Origin: Curtobacterium sp. HSID17257
GTDB lineage: Bacteria; Actinomycetota; Actinomycetes; Actinomycetales; Microbacteriaceae
DNA length: 39,911 nucleotides
Direction of reading: 5' to 3'
Assembly: GCF_003989515.1 (NCBI RefSeq)
Contig: NZ_RBLU01000022.1
Location: 1 to 39,911, forward strand
Shown here piece after piece: positions 33,238 to 39,911 of this stretch. Position 1 is the stretch's first letter. Every line of letters starts with the position of its first letter. A program made the translations under genes and the position numbers. Below the pieces are notes generated by a model. That model saw only the letters and a program-made list of their open reading frames with translations. It was not told where the DNA came from and made no database searches.

Positions 33238-33885
33238 GTGGAACATCCTCCGGAGAGCGGACCGGACGCCCCGAGCGGTCCGGCGCACGACATCGACCGG
33301 GTCGTGGCTGCCTACGGCGACCGAGCGGACGAGTACGCCGAGGTCCTCGGGTCGATGGGCGCTGTCCACCCCGACGACCGGACACTCGTCGAGGCCTGGG
33401 CGGACACGACGCCCGGGCTCCTGCTCGACGTCGGGTGCGGCCCCGGACACTGGACCGCGCACCTCCACCGCCGCGGCCACGCCGTCATCGGGATCGAGCC
33501 CGTCCCGCGGTTCGTCGGGCTCGCGAGGGCAGCCGCACCCGAGATCGACTTCCGGACCGGGACGATCGAGGCGGTCGGTCTGCCCGACGGTGCTGTCGGC
33601 GGTGTGCTCGCCTGGTACTCGCTCGTGCACCACCGCCCGGACAGGGTGCCGATCGCGCTCGCTGAGGTCCACCGCATCCTGGCCCCCGGCGGCGGGCTGC
33701 TCGTCGGCTTCTTCGAGGGCCCGTCGTTCGAGCCGTTCGACCACGCGGTGACGACCGCCCACCGATGGCCCGTGGAGCGGATGGTTACTGTACTCGAGGA
33801 CGCGGGTTTCACGGTCGACTCCGTGCACCGGAGAACCGACGAGGGGGCACGCCCGCACGCGGCCGTCGTGGCGCACCGGACGTGA
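33238..33885 (+). CDS. Class I SAM-dependent methyltransferase
   Basis: This 215-residue cytoplasmic methyltransferase is of the Methyltransf_11/25 type. The SAM-binding motif I is LLDVGCGPG (residues ~61–69). The acidic end of strand 2 is GIEPVPRFVGLAR. The motif around GGVLAWYSLVHH and HRILAPGGGLLVGFFE matches the post-I and II/III regions. GTG at 33238 is chosen because the open frame upstream crosses a terminator and two tandem-repeat arrays. The substrate is unknown. Its stop abuts the stop of the convergent response regulator gene with no gap (TGATCA). Confidence 0.85.
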   Translation: MEHPPESGPDAPSGPAHDIDRVVAAYGDRADEYAEVLGSMGAVHPDDRTLVEAWADTTPGLLLDVGCGPGHWTAHLHRRGHAVIGIEPVPRFVGLARAAAPEIDFRTGTIEAVGLPDGAVGGVLAWYSLVHHRPDRVPIALAEVHRILAPGGGLLVGFFEGPSFEPFDHAVTTAHRWPVERMVTVLEDAGFTVDSVHRRTDEGARPHAAVVAHRT

Positions 33886-34584
33886 TCACGGCTGCCACCC
33901 CGGCGTGACCAGTCCGGTCTCGTACGCGAAGACCACCAGCTGCGCGCGATCGCGGGCGCCGAGCTTGATCATGGCGCGGGAGACGTGGGTCTTCGTGGTC
34001 ATCGGGCTGACGAAGAGCCGCTCGGCGATCTCCGTGTTGGTGAGGCCGAGGGCGACGAGCTGCATCACCTGGCGTTCGCGTTCGGTGAGCACGTCGAGCG
34101 TGGGGGCGAGGGCCGCGGGCTTCGCGTGCGTCGCGTAGGCGGCGACGAGGGACCGCGTCGGCCCCGGCGACAGCAGGGACTCCCCCGCGTGCACGGTGCG
34201 CACCGCGCGGAGCAGTTCGGCGGGTTCGGTGTCCTTCACGAGGAAGCCCGCCGCACCGCCACGGATCGCCTCGAACACGTACGAGTCCTCCTCGAAGGTC
34301 GTGAGGATCACCACGTGCACGCCGCCCAGGTCCGGGTCAGCCGAGATGCGCTGGGTCGCGACGAGTCCGTCCGTGCCCGGCATGCGGATGTCCATCAGCA
34401 CGACGTCGGGACGCTCCCGTCGGACGGTGTCGACGGCTTCGTCACCGTCACCGGCCTCGCCGACCACGGTCATGCCGGCTTCGGCGTCGACGAGCGCGCG
34501 GAGGCCGGCCCGGATGAGCACCTGGTCGTCGACGAGCACGACGCGGATGACGTCGTCGTCGGTGAAGGTGGTGGTGGTGGTCAC
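33886..34584 (-). CDS. NarL/LuxR-type response regulator
   Basis: This 232-residue DNA-binding regulator has a receiver domain (residues ~12–130) with the phosphorylatable Asp65 in VVLMDIRMPG. The acidic pair is Asp19–Asp20 (VLVDDQ) and the conserved Lys lies in FLVKDTEP. A C-terminal LuxR-type helix-turn-helix follows (LTERERQVMQLVALGLTNTE, from about residue 165). The start is GTG and overlaps the stop of the histidine kinase gene by 4 bp (GTGA), so the pair is translated together. The palindrome upstream of the kinase gene is its likely binding site. Confidence 0.95.
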   Translation of the reverse strand: MTTTTTFTDDDVIRVVLVDDQVLIRAGLRALVDAEAGMTVVGEAGDGDEAVDTVRRERPDVVLMDIRMPGTDGLVATQRISADPDLGGVHVVILTTFEEDSYVFEAIRGGAAGFLVKDTEPAELLRAVRTVHAGESLLSPGPTRSLVAAYATHAKPAALAPTLDVLTERERQVMQLVALGLTNTEIAERLFVSPMTTKTHVSRAMIKLGARDRAQLVVFAYETGLVTPGWQP

Positions 34585-36041
34585 GATCGTTCCCCGGTCC
34601 CGTTCTCGCGGTGCACCCGCCCGGTCGCTGTCGCGGTGTTCGGCAGACGAGCGGCGACCCGCCAGCCCCCGTCCGGCGTCGGCCCGGCCGAGAGCGTGCC
34701 ACCGACCGCAGCGGCCCGCTCGCGCATCCCGATGATGCCGTTGCCCGACGGCCCGAGCAGCGGCGACGTCCGCTCCGCGATGGTGTCGTGGGCCGGTGAC
34801 GGGGAGTCCTCGACGGACAGTTCGAGGACGTCCGGAGCGACCCGCACGGCGATGCGCGCGCGGTGCTCGGGGGCGTGCTTCATCACGTTCGTCACCGACT
34901 CCTGCACGATGCGGAACGCCGTGCGGTCGGTGGTGCGGTCCAGCAGCGCACGGTCACCGTCGACGTCCGCGGTGACGTCCACTCCGGCCGCACGTGCCCG
35001 CACGACCAGGTCCTCGAGGCGGTCGAGACCGGGGACGGGGTGCCGGTCCGCCGAGCCGGGTGACGACTCGCCGTCGAGGGGGCCACGTCCGAGCGGTCCG
35101 CTGTCGAGCGGGACGCTCCTCTGCCCGTCCGGCGCGTCCGACCCGTCCGGCGAGTCCGACCCGTTTGGCCGGTCCGACCCATCGGCGCCGGGGGTACCGG
35201 GGTGGTCGACCGATCGGAGGACGCCGAGGATCGTCCGGAGCTCGACCAGGGCCTCGCGACTCGTGTCACGGATGTCGGCGAGCGAGCTGCGCGTCTGTTC
35301 GGGGAGTGCAGCCCCCAGGTGGAGCGCGACCCCGGCCTGCAGGTTGATGAGCGACATGCTGTGCGCGACGGAGTCGTGGAGCTCACGGGCGATGCGGACG
35401 CGCTCGTCACGCGCACGTTCCTGCTCCGCAGCAGCCCGTCGGCGGCGTCGTTCCGCGACGCGCTCGAGACGGACCCGGACGAGCTCGGCCACCGACAGCG
35501 TGACGGCGGCCCAGGCGGCGGCGAGGAAGACCGCGTCGAGGTTCCGGGTGGGCGTCCGGGCGAGGACCGCGTCGGCGGTCGGCAGCACCGCGACGGCCAG
35601 TCCGAGCGCGACGCCCGCTGCGGTGCGACGTCCCCGCAGCCACGCGTTCACCGCTGCCAGGCTCAGCGCGGCCACGAACGGCCCGCGCGGACTCACCAGC
35701 AGGGCGTAGCCGATCGTCGTCGCGAGCGTGACCAGCAGGACTGCCGTCGGCCACCGCCAGCGCCACGGCAGGACGACGACCCCGGCGACGAGGAGCGCGA
35801 TCGCGAGCGGGCCCGGGACCGCCGCGTCGACGACGGAGGAGCCGAGGACGTGAGACGCCCAGGGCGGGCCGCCGCGAGGACCGACGGCGTCCGTCGGACC
35901 GGTCGGGAACGGCGCTGCCAGCAGCGTCCCGACGATCTGCACGAGTGCGACCGGCAGCACCCGACCGAACCGGGCGAAGCGGCGGACGCCGTCTCGCTGG
36001 TCGTCGTCCGCCTCGGCCGAGGCGGTGGGGGTGCGGTGCAT
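34581..36041 (-). CDS. Two-component sensor histidine kinase (HisKA_3 type)
   Basis: This 486-residue membrane kinase is the partner of the adjacent NarL-type regulator. The N-terminal ~185 residues hold about five or six hydrophobic segments and no large extracellular domain, so the signal is probably sensed in or at the membrane. The HisKA_3 helix carries His222 in ARELHDSVAHSMS. The ATPase domain contains VQESVTNVMKHA (N box) and GNGIIGMRERAAAVGG. A linker of about 45 residues between them (near 283–325) is rich in GSD.PDG repeats, which is unusual. ATG at 36041 is chosen because the frame upstream runs into the divergent gene. Confidence 0.92.
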   Translation of the reverse strand: MHRTPTASAEADDDQRDGVRRFARFGRVLPVALVQIVGTLLAAPFPTGPTDAVGPRGGPPWASHVLGSSVVDAAVPGPLAIALLVAGVVVLPWRWRWPTAVLLVTLATTIGYALLVSPRGPFVAALSLAAVNAWLRGRRTAAGVALGLAVAVLPTADAVLARTPTRNLDAVFLAAAWAAVTLSVAELVRVRLERVAERRRRRAAAEQERARDERVRIARELHDSVAHSMSLINLQAGVALHLGAALPEQTRSSLADIRDTSREALVELRTILGVLRSVDHPGTPGADGSDRPNGSDSPDGSDAPDGQRSVPLDSGPLGRGPLDGESSPGSADRHPVPGLDRLEDLVVRARAAGVDVTADVDGDRALLDRTTDRTAFRIVQESVTNVMKHAPEHRARIAVRVAPDVLELSVEDSPSPAHDTIAERTSPLLGPSGNGIIGMRERAAAVGGTLSAGPTPDGGWRVAARLPNTATATGRVHRENGTGERS

Positions 36042-36100
36042 GGGTCCGAGCCTAGGGTCGGACGGGTGCCACGGCGTCGGGCGCTGGCAGGAGGTGTGGA

Positions 36101-36159
36101 CTACTCCCGCGGGAGTAGCCGCCTGTGCAGGAGGGACGGCGGTACTGCTGCGGGAGCAG
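36101..36159. promoter_or_regulatory. Palindromic operator between the two-component system and SHOCT gene
   Basis: CTACTCCCG|CGGGAGTAG (36101–36118) is a perfect 18-bp palindrome. A second, imperfect copy, CTGCT-GCGGG-AGCAG, lies at 36145–36159. The centres are about 42 bp apart, close to four helical turns, so both face the same side of the DNA. The site lies in the divergent region and is the natural target for the encoded response regulator. Confidence 0.65.
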
Positions 36160-36257
36160 GCCGGAGTCGGCCTCCGTGGCGGACGCGGGACGAGCCTCCC
36201 TGCCGGACGCTTGGATCGTCGCCCGACCGGGCGACACGAACCGCCCAGGAGGCAACC

Positions 36258-36503
36258 GTGCACACCGCTCTCTCGACCATCGCCGCCGTCGGCCCGTACG
36301 GGCACGGCGGCCCGCCCTTCTTCCTGTTCCCGGCGTTCTTCCTGCTCGTGCTCCTGGCCACCGCCGTCGTCTTCGGCGCGCTGCGCCGCGGCAGCTGGCG
36401 GGCACGGTCCGACGCCAGGGCCGTCCTCGCCGACCGGTTCGCCCGCGGCGACATCGACGCGGACGAGTACCGCTCGCGGCTCGCCGAGCTCAGCCGGAAG
36501 TGA
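36258..36503 (+). CDS. Small SHOCT-domain membrane protein
   Basis: This 81-residue protein has a glycine/proline-rich N-terminus (VGPYGHGGPPFF), one membrane helix (residues ~22–42) and a C-terminal SHOCT motif (VLADRFARGDIDADEYRSRL, residues 57–76). SHOCT modules are short helical oligomerisation segments. The start is GTG with AGGAGG 5 nt upstream. It is divergent from the kinase/regulator pair and shares its palindromic operator region, so it is probably a target, and possibly a modulator, of that system. The last 14 bp overlap the convergent gluconate kinase gene. Confidence 0.85.
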   Translation: MHTALSTIAAVGPYGHGGPPFFLFPAFFLLVLLATAVVFGALRRGSWRARSDARAVLADRFARGDIDADEYRSRLAELSRK

Positions 36504-37029
36504 CCGACAGCGCCGACGTGATCGTCGCCACGGTGTCGTCGACCGATCCCTCGATCGACACCGCGACGGCGGTCTCGTCGGGCTGCGGCCGCTCGAGGGT
36601 CGCGAACTGCGAGTCGAGCAGCGAGGACGGCATGTACTCGTGGTGGCGGTGGGCCTGGCGCTCGGCGATGAGGTCGTGCGACCCGTCGAGGAACGCGATG
36701 ACGAGGTCGGGCGCCGAGCTGCGGAGCCGATCACGGTAGACCCGCTTCAGCGCGGAGTTCGCCATCACGCACCGGTGGCCGGACGCCTGCACCTCGGCGA
36801 TGCGCGCCGCGCACGCGTCCAGCCAGGGCCAGCGGTCCTCGTCGGTCAGCGGTGTGCCCTGCCGCATCTTCTCCTTGTTGGCGGCCGGGTGCAGGTCGTC
36901 GGCGTCCACGAACGTGCTCGGCTGGCCCTGCTCGGCGAGGGCGTCGGCCAGCGCCTGGCCGACGGTGGACTTGCCGGAACCGGAGACACCCATCACGAGC
37001 ACGGGCGGGAGGACGTCGTGGTCGGTCAT
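36490..37029 (-). CDS. gntK: Gluconokinase
   Basis: This 179-residue kinase phosphorylates D-gluconate to 6-phosphogluconate. Walker A is GVSGSGKST (residues 14–22) and DADDLHPAANKEKMRQGTPL is the gluconate-binding block of the family. CVMANSALKRVYRDRLR and the C-terminal LLDSQFATLE region complete the match. ATG at 37029 gives the usual length. A purine-rich GGAGGG touches the start too closely to act as a ribosome site; TACTGT (37041–37036) lies 6 nt upstream, which suits a leaderless message. It is divergent from gnd, which uses its product. Confidence 0.93.
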   Translation of the reverse strand: MTDHDVLPPVLVMGVSGSGKSTVGQALADALAEQGQPSTFVDADDLHPAANKEKMRQGTPLTDEDRWPWLDACAARIAEVQASGHRCVMANSALKRVYRDRLRSSAPDLVIAFLDGSHDLIAERQAHRHHEYMPSSLLDSQFATLERPQPDETAVAVSIEGSVDDTVATITSALSVTSG

Positions 37030-37035
37030 CCCTCC

Positions 37036-37109
37036 ACAGTACGGGTCGTCCGCTTCCCGCCCCCAGTTGCCGGAACACCCGTGCCGACCCAAGGTGTCGG
37101 TCGTACGGT
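37036..37109. promoter_or_regulatory. Divergent gntK/gnd promoter region
   Basis: On the minus strand TACTGT (37041–37036) is placed 6 nt before the gntK ATG. On the plus strand TACGGT (37104–37109), with a weak TGCCGA -35 at 37082–37087, would start the gnd message about 27 nt before its GTG. No clear regulator site is visible between them. Confidence 0.4.
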
Positions 37110-37142
37110 GGGCCGCGACACGTCAGGACGAAGGAGACTCAG

Positions 37143-38615
37143 GTGGCGGACAACGAACAGCACGACGACGGCGGCACGGCGAACATCGGCGTCGTCGGTC
37201 TCGCGGTGATGGGCTCGAACCTGGCCCGCAACCTCGCCTCGCGCGAGGGCAACACGGTCGCGGTGTACAACCGCACCTACGCACGCACCCGGGAGCTCAT
37301 GGACGAGCACGGCGACATGGGGTTCATCGCGTCCGAGGACATCGACGGCTTCGTCGCGTCGCTGTCGAAGCCGCGCACCGCCATCATCATGGTGCAGGCC
37401 GGCAAGGGCACCGACGCCGTCATCGAGCAGCTCGCCGAGCGCTTCGAGGAGGGCGACATCATCGTCGACGGCGGCAACGCGAACTTCCACGACACCATCC
37501 GCCGCGAGCACGACCTGCGCGAGAAGGGCCTCAACTTCGTGGGGACCGGCATCTCCGGTGGCGAGGAGGGCGCGCTCAAGGGCCCGTCGATCATGCCCGG
37601 CGGCTCGGACGAGGCGTGGGAGACCCTCGGGCCGATCCTGAAGTCGATCGCCGCGGTGGCCGAGGGCGAGCCGTGCGTGACGCACATCGGCACCGACGGC
37701 GCCGGCCACTTCGTCAAGATGGTCCACAACGGCATCGAGTACGCGGACATGCAGCTGATCGCCGAGTCCTACGACCTGCTCCGTCGCGCCGGCGGGCACT
37801 CGGTCGACGAGCTCGTGCAGATCTACGAGAAGTGGAACGAGGGCGACCTCGAGTCCTACCTGATCGAGATCACGGGCGAGGTCCTCAAGCAGCAGGACGC
37901 CGACTCGGGCAAGCCGCTCGTGGACGTGATCCGCGACGAGGCCGGGTCGAAGGGCACCGGCGTGTGGACCGTGCAGAACGCCGTCGGACTCGGCATCCCC
38001 GTCTCCGGCATCGGCGAGGCGGTCTTTGCCCGAGCGGTGTCGTCGAAGCCGACGCAGCGTGCAGCCGTCCAGAAGTCGGTGACGAGCCGCCCGGACGTCG
38101 TCGACGTGCCCGACACGTTCGAGGACGACGTCCGCGCCGCGCTGTACGCGTCGAAGGTCGTCGCGTACGCGCAGGGCTTCGACCTCATCATCGCCGGGGC
38201 GAAGGAGTACGACTGGGACATCGACCTCGGCGCGGTCGCGAAGATCTGGCGCGGTGGCTGCATCGTCCGTGCCCAGTTCCTCAACCGCATCGTCGAGGCG
38301 TACGACAAGAACCCCTCGCTCGAGAGCCTGCTGGTCGACCCGTACTTCGCGGACGCCGTCGCCGAGGGCGAGGCAGCCTGGCGTCGCATCGTCGGGATCG
38401 CCGCAGCGTCGGGCATCCCCGCCCCCGGGTTCTCGTCCGCGCTGGCGTACTTCGACTCGCTCGCGTCCGACCGCCTGCCCGCGGCACTCATCCAGGGGCA
38501 GCGCGACTTCTTCGGCGCGCACACCTACCAGCGCGTCGACAAGGACGGCACCTTCCACACGCTGTGGTCGGAGGACGGCCGCCGCGAGGTCGAGCAGGAA
38601 CCGTCCACGCACTGA
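37143..38615 (+). CDS. gnd: 6-phosphogluconate dehydrogenase, decarboxylating
   Basis: This 490-residue enzyme oxidises 6-phosphogluconate to ribulose 5-phosphate with CO2 release in the pentose phosphate pathway. The cofactor site is IGVVGLAVMGSNLARNLA (residues 15–32). GTGISGGEEGALKGPSIMPG (residues 135–154) binds substrate, and catalytic Lys192 and Asn196 lie in HFVKMVHNGIEY. KGTGVWTVQNAVGLGIPV and FFGAHTYQRVDKDGTFHT complete the family pattern. The start is GTG with AGGAG 6 nt upstream. Length and motifs match the decarboxylating dimeric class (GndA-like). Divergence from gntK links both to gluconate use. Confidence 0.97.
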   Translation: MADNEQHDDGGTANIGVVGLAVMGSNLARNLASREGNTVAVYNRTYARTRELMDEHGDMGFIASEDIDGFVASLSKPRTAIIMVQAGKGTDAVIEQLAERFEEGDIIVDGGNANFHDTIRREHDLREKGLNFVGTGISGGEEGALKGPSIMPGGSDEAWETLGPILKSIAAVAEGEPCVTHIGTDGAGHFVKMVHNGIEYADMQLIAESYDLLRRAGGHSVDELVQIYEKWNEGDLESYLIEITGEVLKQQDADSGKPLVDVIRDEAGSKGTGVWTVQNAVGLGIPVSGIGEAVFARAVSSKPTQRAAVQKSVTSRPDVVDVPDTFEDDVRAALYASKVVAYAQGFDLIIAGAKEYDWDIDLGAVAKIWRGGCIVRAQFLNRIVEAYDKNPSLESLLVDPYFADAVAEGEAAWRRIVGIAAASGIPAPGFSSALAYFDSLASDRLPAALIQGQRDFFGAHTYQRVDKDGTFHTLWSEDGRREVEQEPSTH

Positions 38616-38626
38616 TCCCTGCACTG

Positions 38627-38676
38627 ACCGAACAGACAGCAGGCCCCGTCGCACGACGGGGCCTGCTGTCTGTTCG
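38627..38676. terminator. Very strong bidirectional terminator after gnd
   Basis: A 24-bp perfect stem joins 38627–38650 (CCGAACAGACAGCAGG, then CCCCGTCG) to 38653–38676 around a CA centre. It lies 11 bp past the gnd stop and 10 bp before the stop of the convergent membrane-protein gene, so it should end transcription from both sides. Confidence 0.9.
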
Positions 38677-38686
38677 GCGGACGGGG

Positions 38687-39373
38687 TCAGACGACGATGC
38701 GCTCCCGTGCGAGGTCGGCGACGAGCCGCTCGAGTCTGGGGCCCCGTCCGAGCAGCCGACGGGACCCGGGCGACGAGCGGACGAAGAAGGTGGCGACGGC
38801 GGCGGTGTCGTCCGGTCGGACGTAGTGCATGGCCACGGCGCTCGCAGTCCGCTCCCCCAGGACGTCCTCGACGCCCACGTGCACCATGCGGCTCCAGCGG
38901 ATCACGAGCAGACGGGTCGCCCGACGCTCCTCGAGTTCCCACAGCGACGCCTCGGTGGCCCCGAACGCCCAGGTCACCCGCTCGCCCAGGGTGGTCTCGG
39001 GCCGGGCCCGCTGCACGTCCTGGCGCAGTTCCGGCGTCGGCGCCGCCGGCACCAACCAGACGGTCGGGTCGATGCGACGGATCGCGGACGCGAGTGCCTC
39101 GTCGGCACGACGACGGCGGATCGCCCGGGCGCGCACGACCGCGACGACGACACCCGCCACCCCGACGGAGACCGCGACGAGCTCGGCGACGCCGAAGAAC
39201 GTCAGGTCGGTCTGCGGCGCCGTCGAGACGACGACGATCCGACCGACCAGGAGCGCCGTCCACACGCCGACGATGCTCCAGCGCAGGACCGCGAAACGTC
39301 GATCGACCGTCCAGGCGGTGCGCGACCGCCGCGCGCGAGCGCGGCGGGGCACACGGTCTGGTCGGTCCAACAC
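38687..39373 (-). CDS. Unknown protein with two membrane helices
   Basis: This 228-residue protein belongs to no family I recognise. A basic N-terminus (RRARARRSR) is followed by two hydrophobic helices (about residues 29–48 and 58–82). Next come an Arg-rich turn (RARAIRRRRADEAL) and a soluble C-terminal domain of about 140 residues with WLVPAAPTPELRQDV, WELEERRATRLLVIRWSRM and AVAMHYVRPDDTAAVATFF. The soluble domain is predicted to be cytoplasmic. The start is GTG at 39373. It shares a terminator with gnd but no operon partner is visible. Confidence 0.7.
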   Translation of the reverse strand: MLDRPDRVPRRARARRSRTAWTVDRRFAVLRWSIVGVWTALLVGRIVVVSTAPQTDLTFFGVAELVAVSVGVAGVVVAVVRARAIRRRRADEALASAIRRIDPTVWLVPAAPTPELRQDVQRARPETTLGERVTWAFGATEASLWELEERRATRLLVIRWSRMVHVGVEDVLGERTASAVAMHYVRPDDTAAVATFFVRSSPGSRRLLGRGPRLERLVADLARERIVV

Positions 39374-39528
39374 GATCCCGATCCTCGCACGGCTCCGGTC
39401 GGGTGCGCTGTCCCGGAGCAGTGAACGGTCGACGAACCCGTCGCGGTCACGATCCCTGCACAGACCGGAGCGGCTCCCCGTCGTCCACCACCACGGACGT
39501 TGTCAGCCCATCCGCGGTGGCTCCGACC

Positions 39529-39534
39529 TACGCT
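39529..39534 (+). promoter_or_regulatory. -10 box of a leaderless promoter
   Basis: TACGCT lies 6 nt before the GTG at 39541. TTGTCA (39500–39505) is too far away (23 bp) to be a proper -35. No ribosome binding site is present. The rest of 39374–39528 shows nothing. Confidence 0.45.
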
Positions 39535-39540
39535 GCACGG

Positions 39541-39911
39541 GTGAGCACGACAGCGGCACCGACCACCGAGCAGGCACCGGCCCCGACACGGGTCCGGCAC
39601 CCGGCGCTGCTCGCGGCCGTGTGCGGTGTGGTCGCGATCGCCGCGTTCCTGGCCGTCGCCGAGTTCGGCGCGCTGCTGCTCGGCGGTGCGGGCAGCCCGC
39701 TGGTGGCCGTCGGTTCGGCCGTGATCGACCTCGCTCCCCCGGCGGCGAAGGACCTGATGGTCGGCCTGTTCGGCACCGGGGACAAGGTCGCGCTCTTCGT
39801 GCTCATGGCGGTGCTCACGGCCGCGATCAGCGCGGGCGCCGGTGTGCTCGAGCGCGCGCGGCCGCCGTTCGGGGCGGAGCCTCGTCGGGCATCCAGAGCG
39901 TGGGGACGGTC
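39541..39911 (+). CDS. Membrane-anchored molybdopterin oxidoreductase, N-terminal part (partial)
   Basis: The first ~123 residues of a protein that continues beyond the window. A Thr/Ala/Pro-rich start (VSTTAAPTTEQAPAP) leads to a hydrophobic helix (HPALLAAVCGVVAIAAFLAV). The stretch SPLVAVGSAVIDLAPPAAKD then matches the conserved N-terminus of actinobacterial sulfite-oxidase-like molybdopterin oxidoreductases, followed by GTGDKVALFVLMAVLTAAI. The catalytic domain is not in view, so the call rests on this membrane region. The last ~12 residues (EPRRASRAWGR) are unexpectedly basic where another membrane helix would be expected. Confidence 0.6.
   Translation, partial: MSTTAAPTTEQAPAPTRVRHPALLAAVCGVVAIAAFLAVAEFGALLLGGAGSPLVAVGSAVIDLAPPAAKDLMVGLFGTGDKVALFVLMAVLTAAISAGAGVLERARPPFGAEPRRASRAWGR

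Overview
The window is chromosomal DNA of a very high-GC actinobacterium. The gene order eno–ftsB–DUF501 and rplY–pth–mfd–mazG, the frequent GTG starts, the 6C/4C-free genome style and the single-copy housekeeping content all suggest Microbacteriaceae. A Curtobacterium-like genome would fit, but that is inference from content and composition. No phage, insertion sequence, CRISPR or resistance island is visible. About 27 protein genes, one tRNA and one probable new small RNA are supported.

Left part (1–17.5 kb), mostly minus strand: a threonine/serine-exporter family protein, a tRNA with anticodon UAA, type II NADH dehydrogenase, DUF501, FtsB-like protein, enolase, HisRS, MazG, the Na+/H+ antiporter NhaA (plus strand, with a structured leader), Mfd, a sortase-anchored NHL-propeller protein, Pth, ribosomal protein L25 and an unknown coiled-coil protein. 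A plus-strand transcript of about 170 nt with its own promoter, several stems and a terminator lies between hisS and mazG.

Middle part (17.6–29.4 kb): a compact hexuronate regulon. A LacI regulator and glucuronate isomerase (uxaC) read rightwards. A divergent eight-gene operon reads leftwards: lipoprotein sugar-binding protein, two ABC permeases, a TIM-barrel isomerase/epimerase, a Gfo/Idh/MocA oxidoreductase, a second TIM-barrel protein, fructuronate reductase and D-mannonate dehydratase. A nested palindrome in the divergent promoter is the obvious LacI operator. The named enzymes convert D-glucuronate to 2-keto-3-deoxy-gluconate. The oxidoreductase and two TIM barrels are not needed for that route. 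They may form a step that releases glucuronate from a conjugate without a hydrolase.

Right part (29.5–39.9 kb): a large surface protein with an LAFTG sorting signal, a methyltransferase behind a 14-bp tandem-repeat promoter, a NarL-type two-component system divergent from a small SHOCT membrane protein with a palindromic operator between them, gluconate kinase divergent from 6-phosphogluconate dehydrogenase, an unknown two-helix membrane protein, and the start of a membrane-anchored molybdopterin oxidoreductase cut by the window edge.

Features that cut across genes: an intergenic GGGAGGCGCG…CGCGCCTCCC hairpin repeat family (six copies), many promoters whose -10 box sits 6–8 nt before the start codon (leaderless mRNAs), and two LAXTG (class E sortase type) surface proteins with no sortase nearby.
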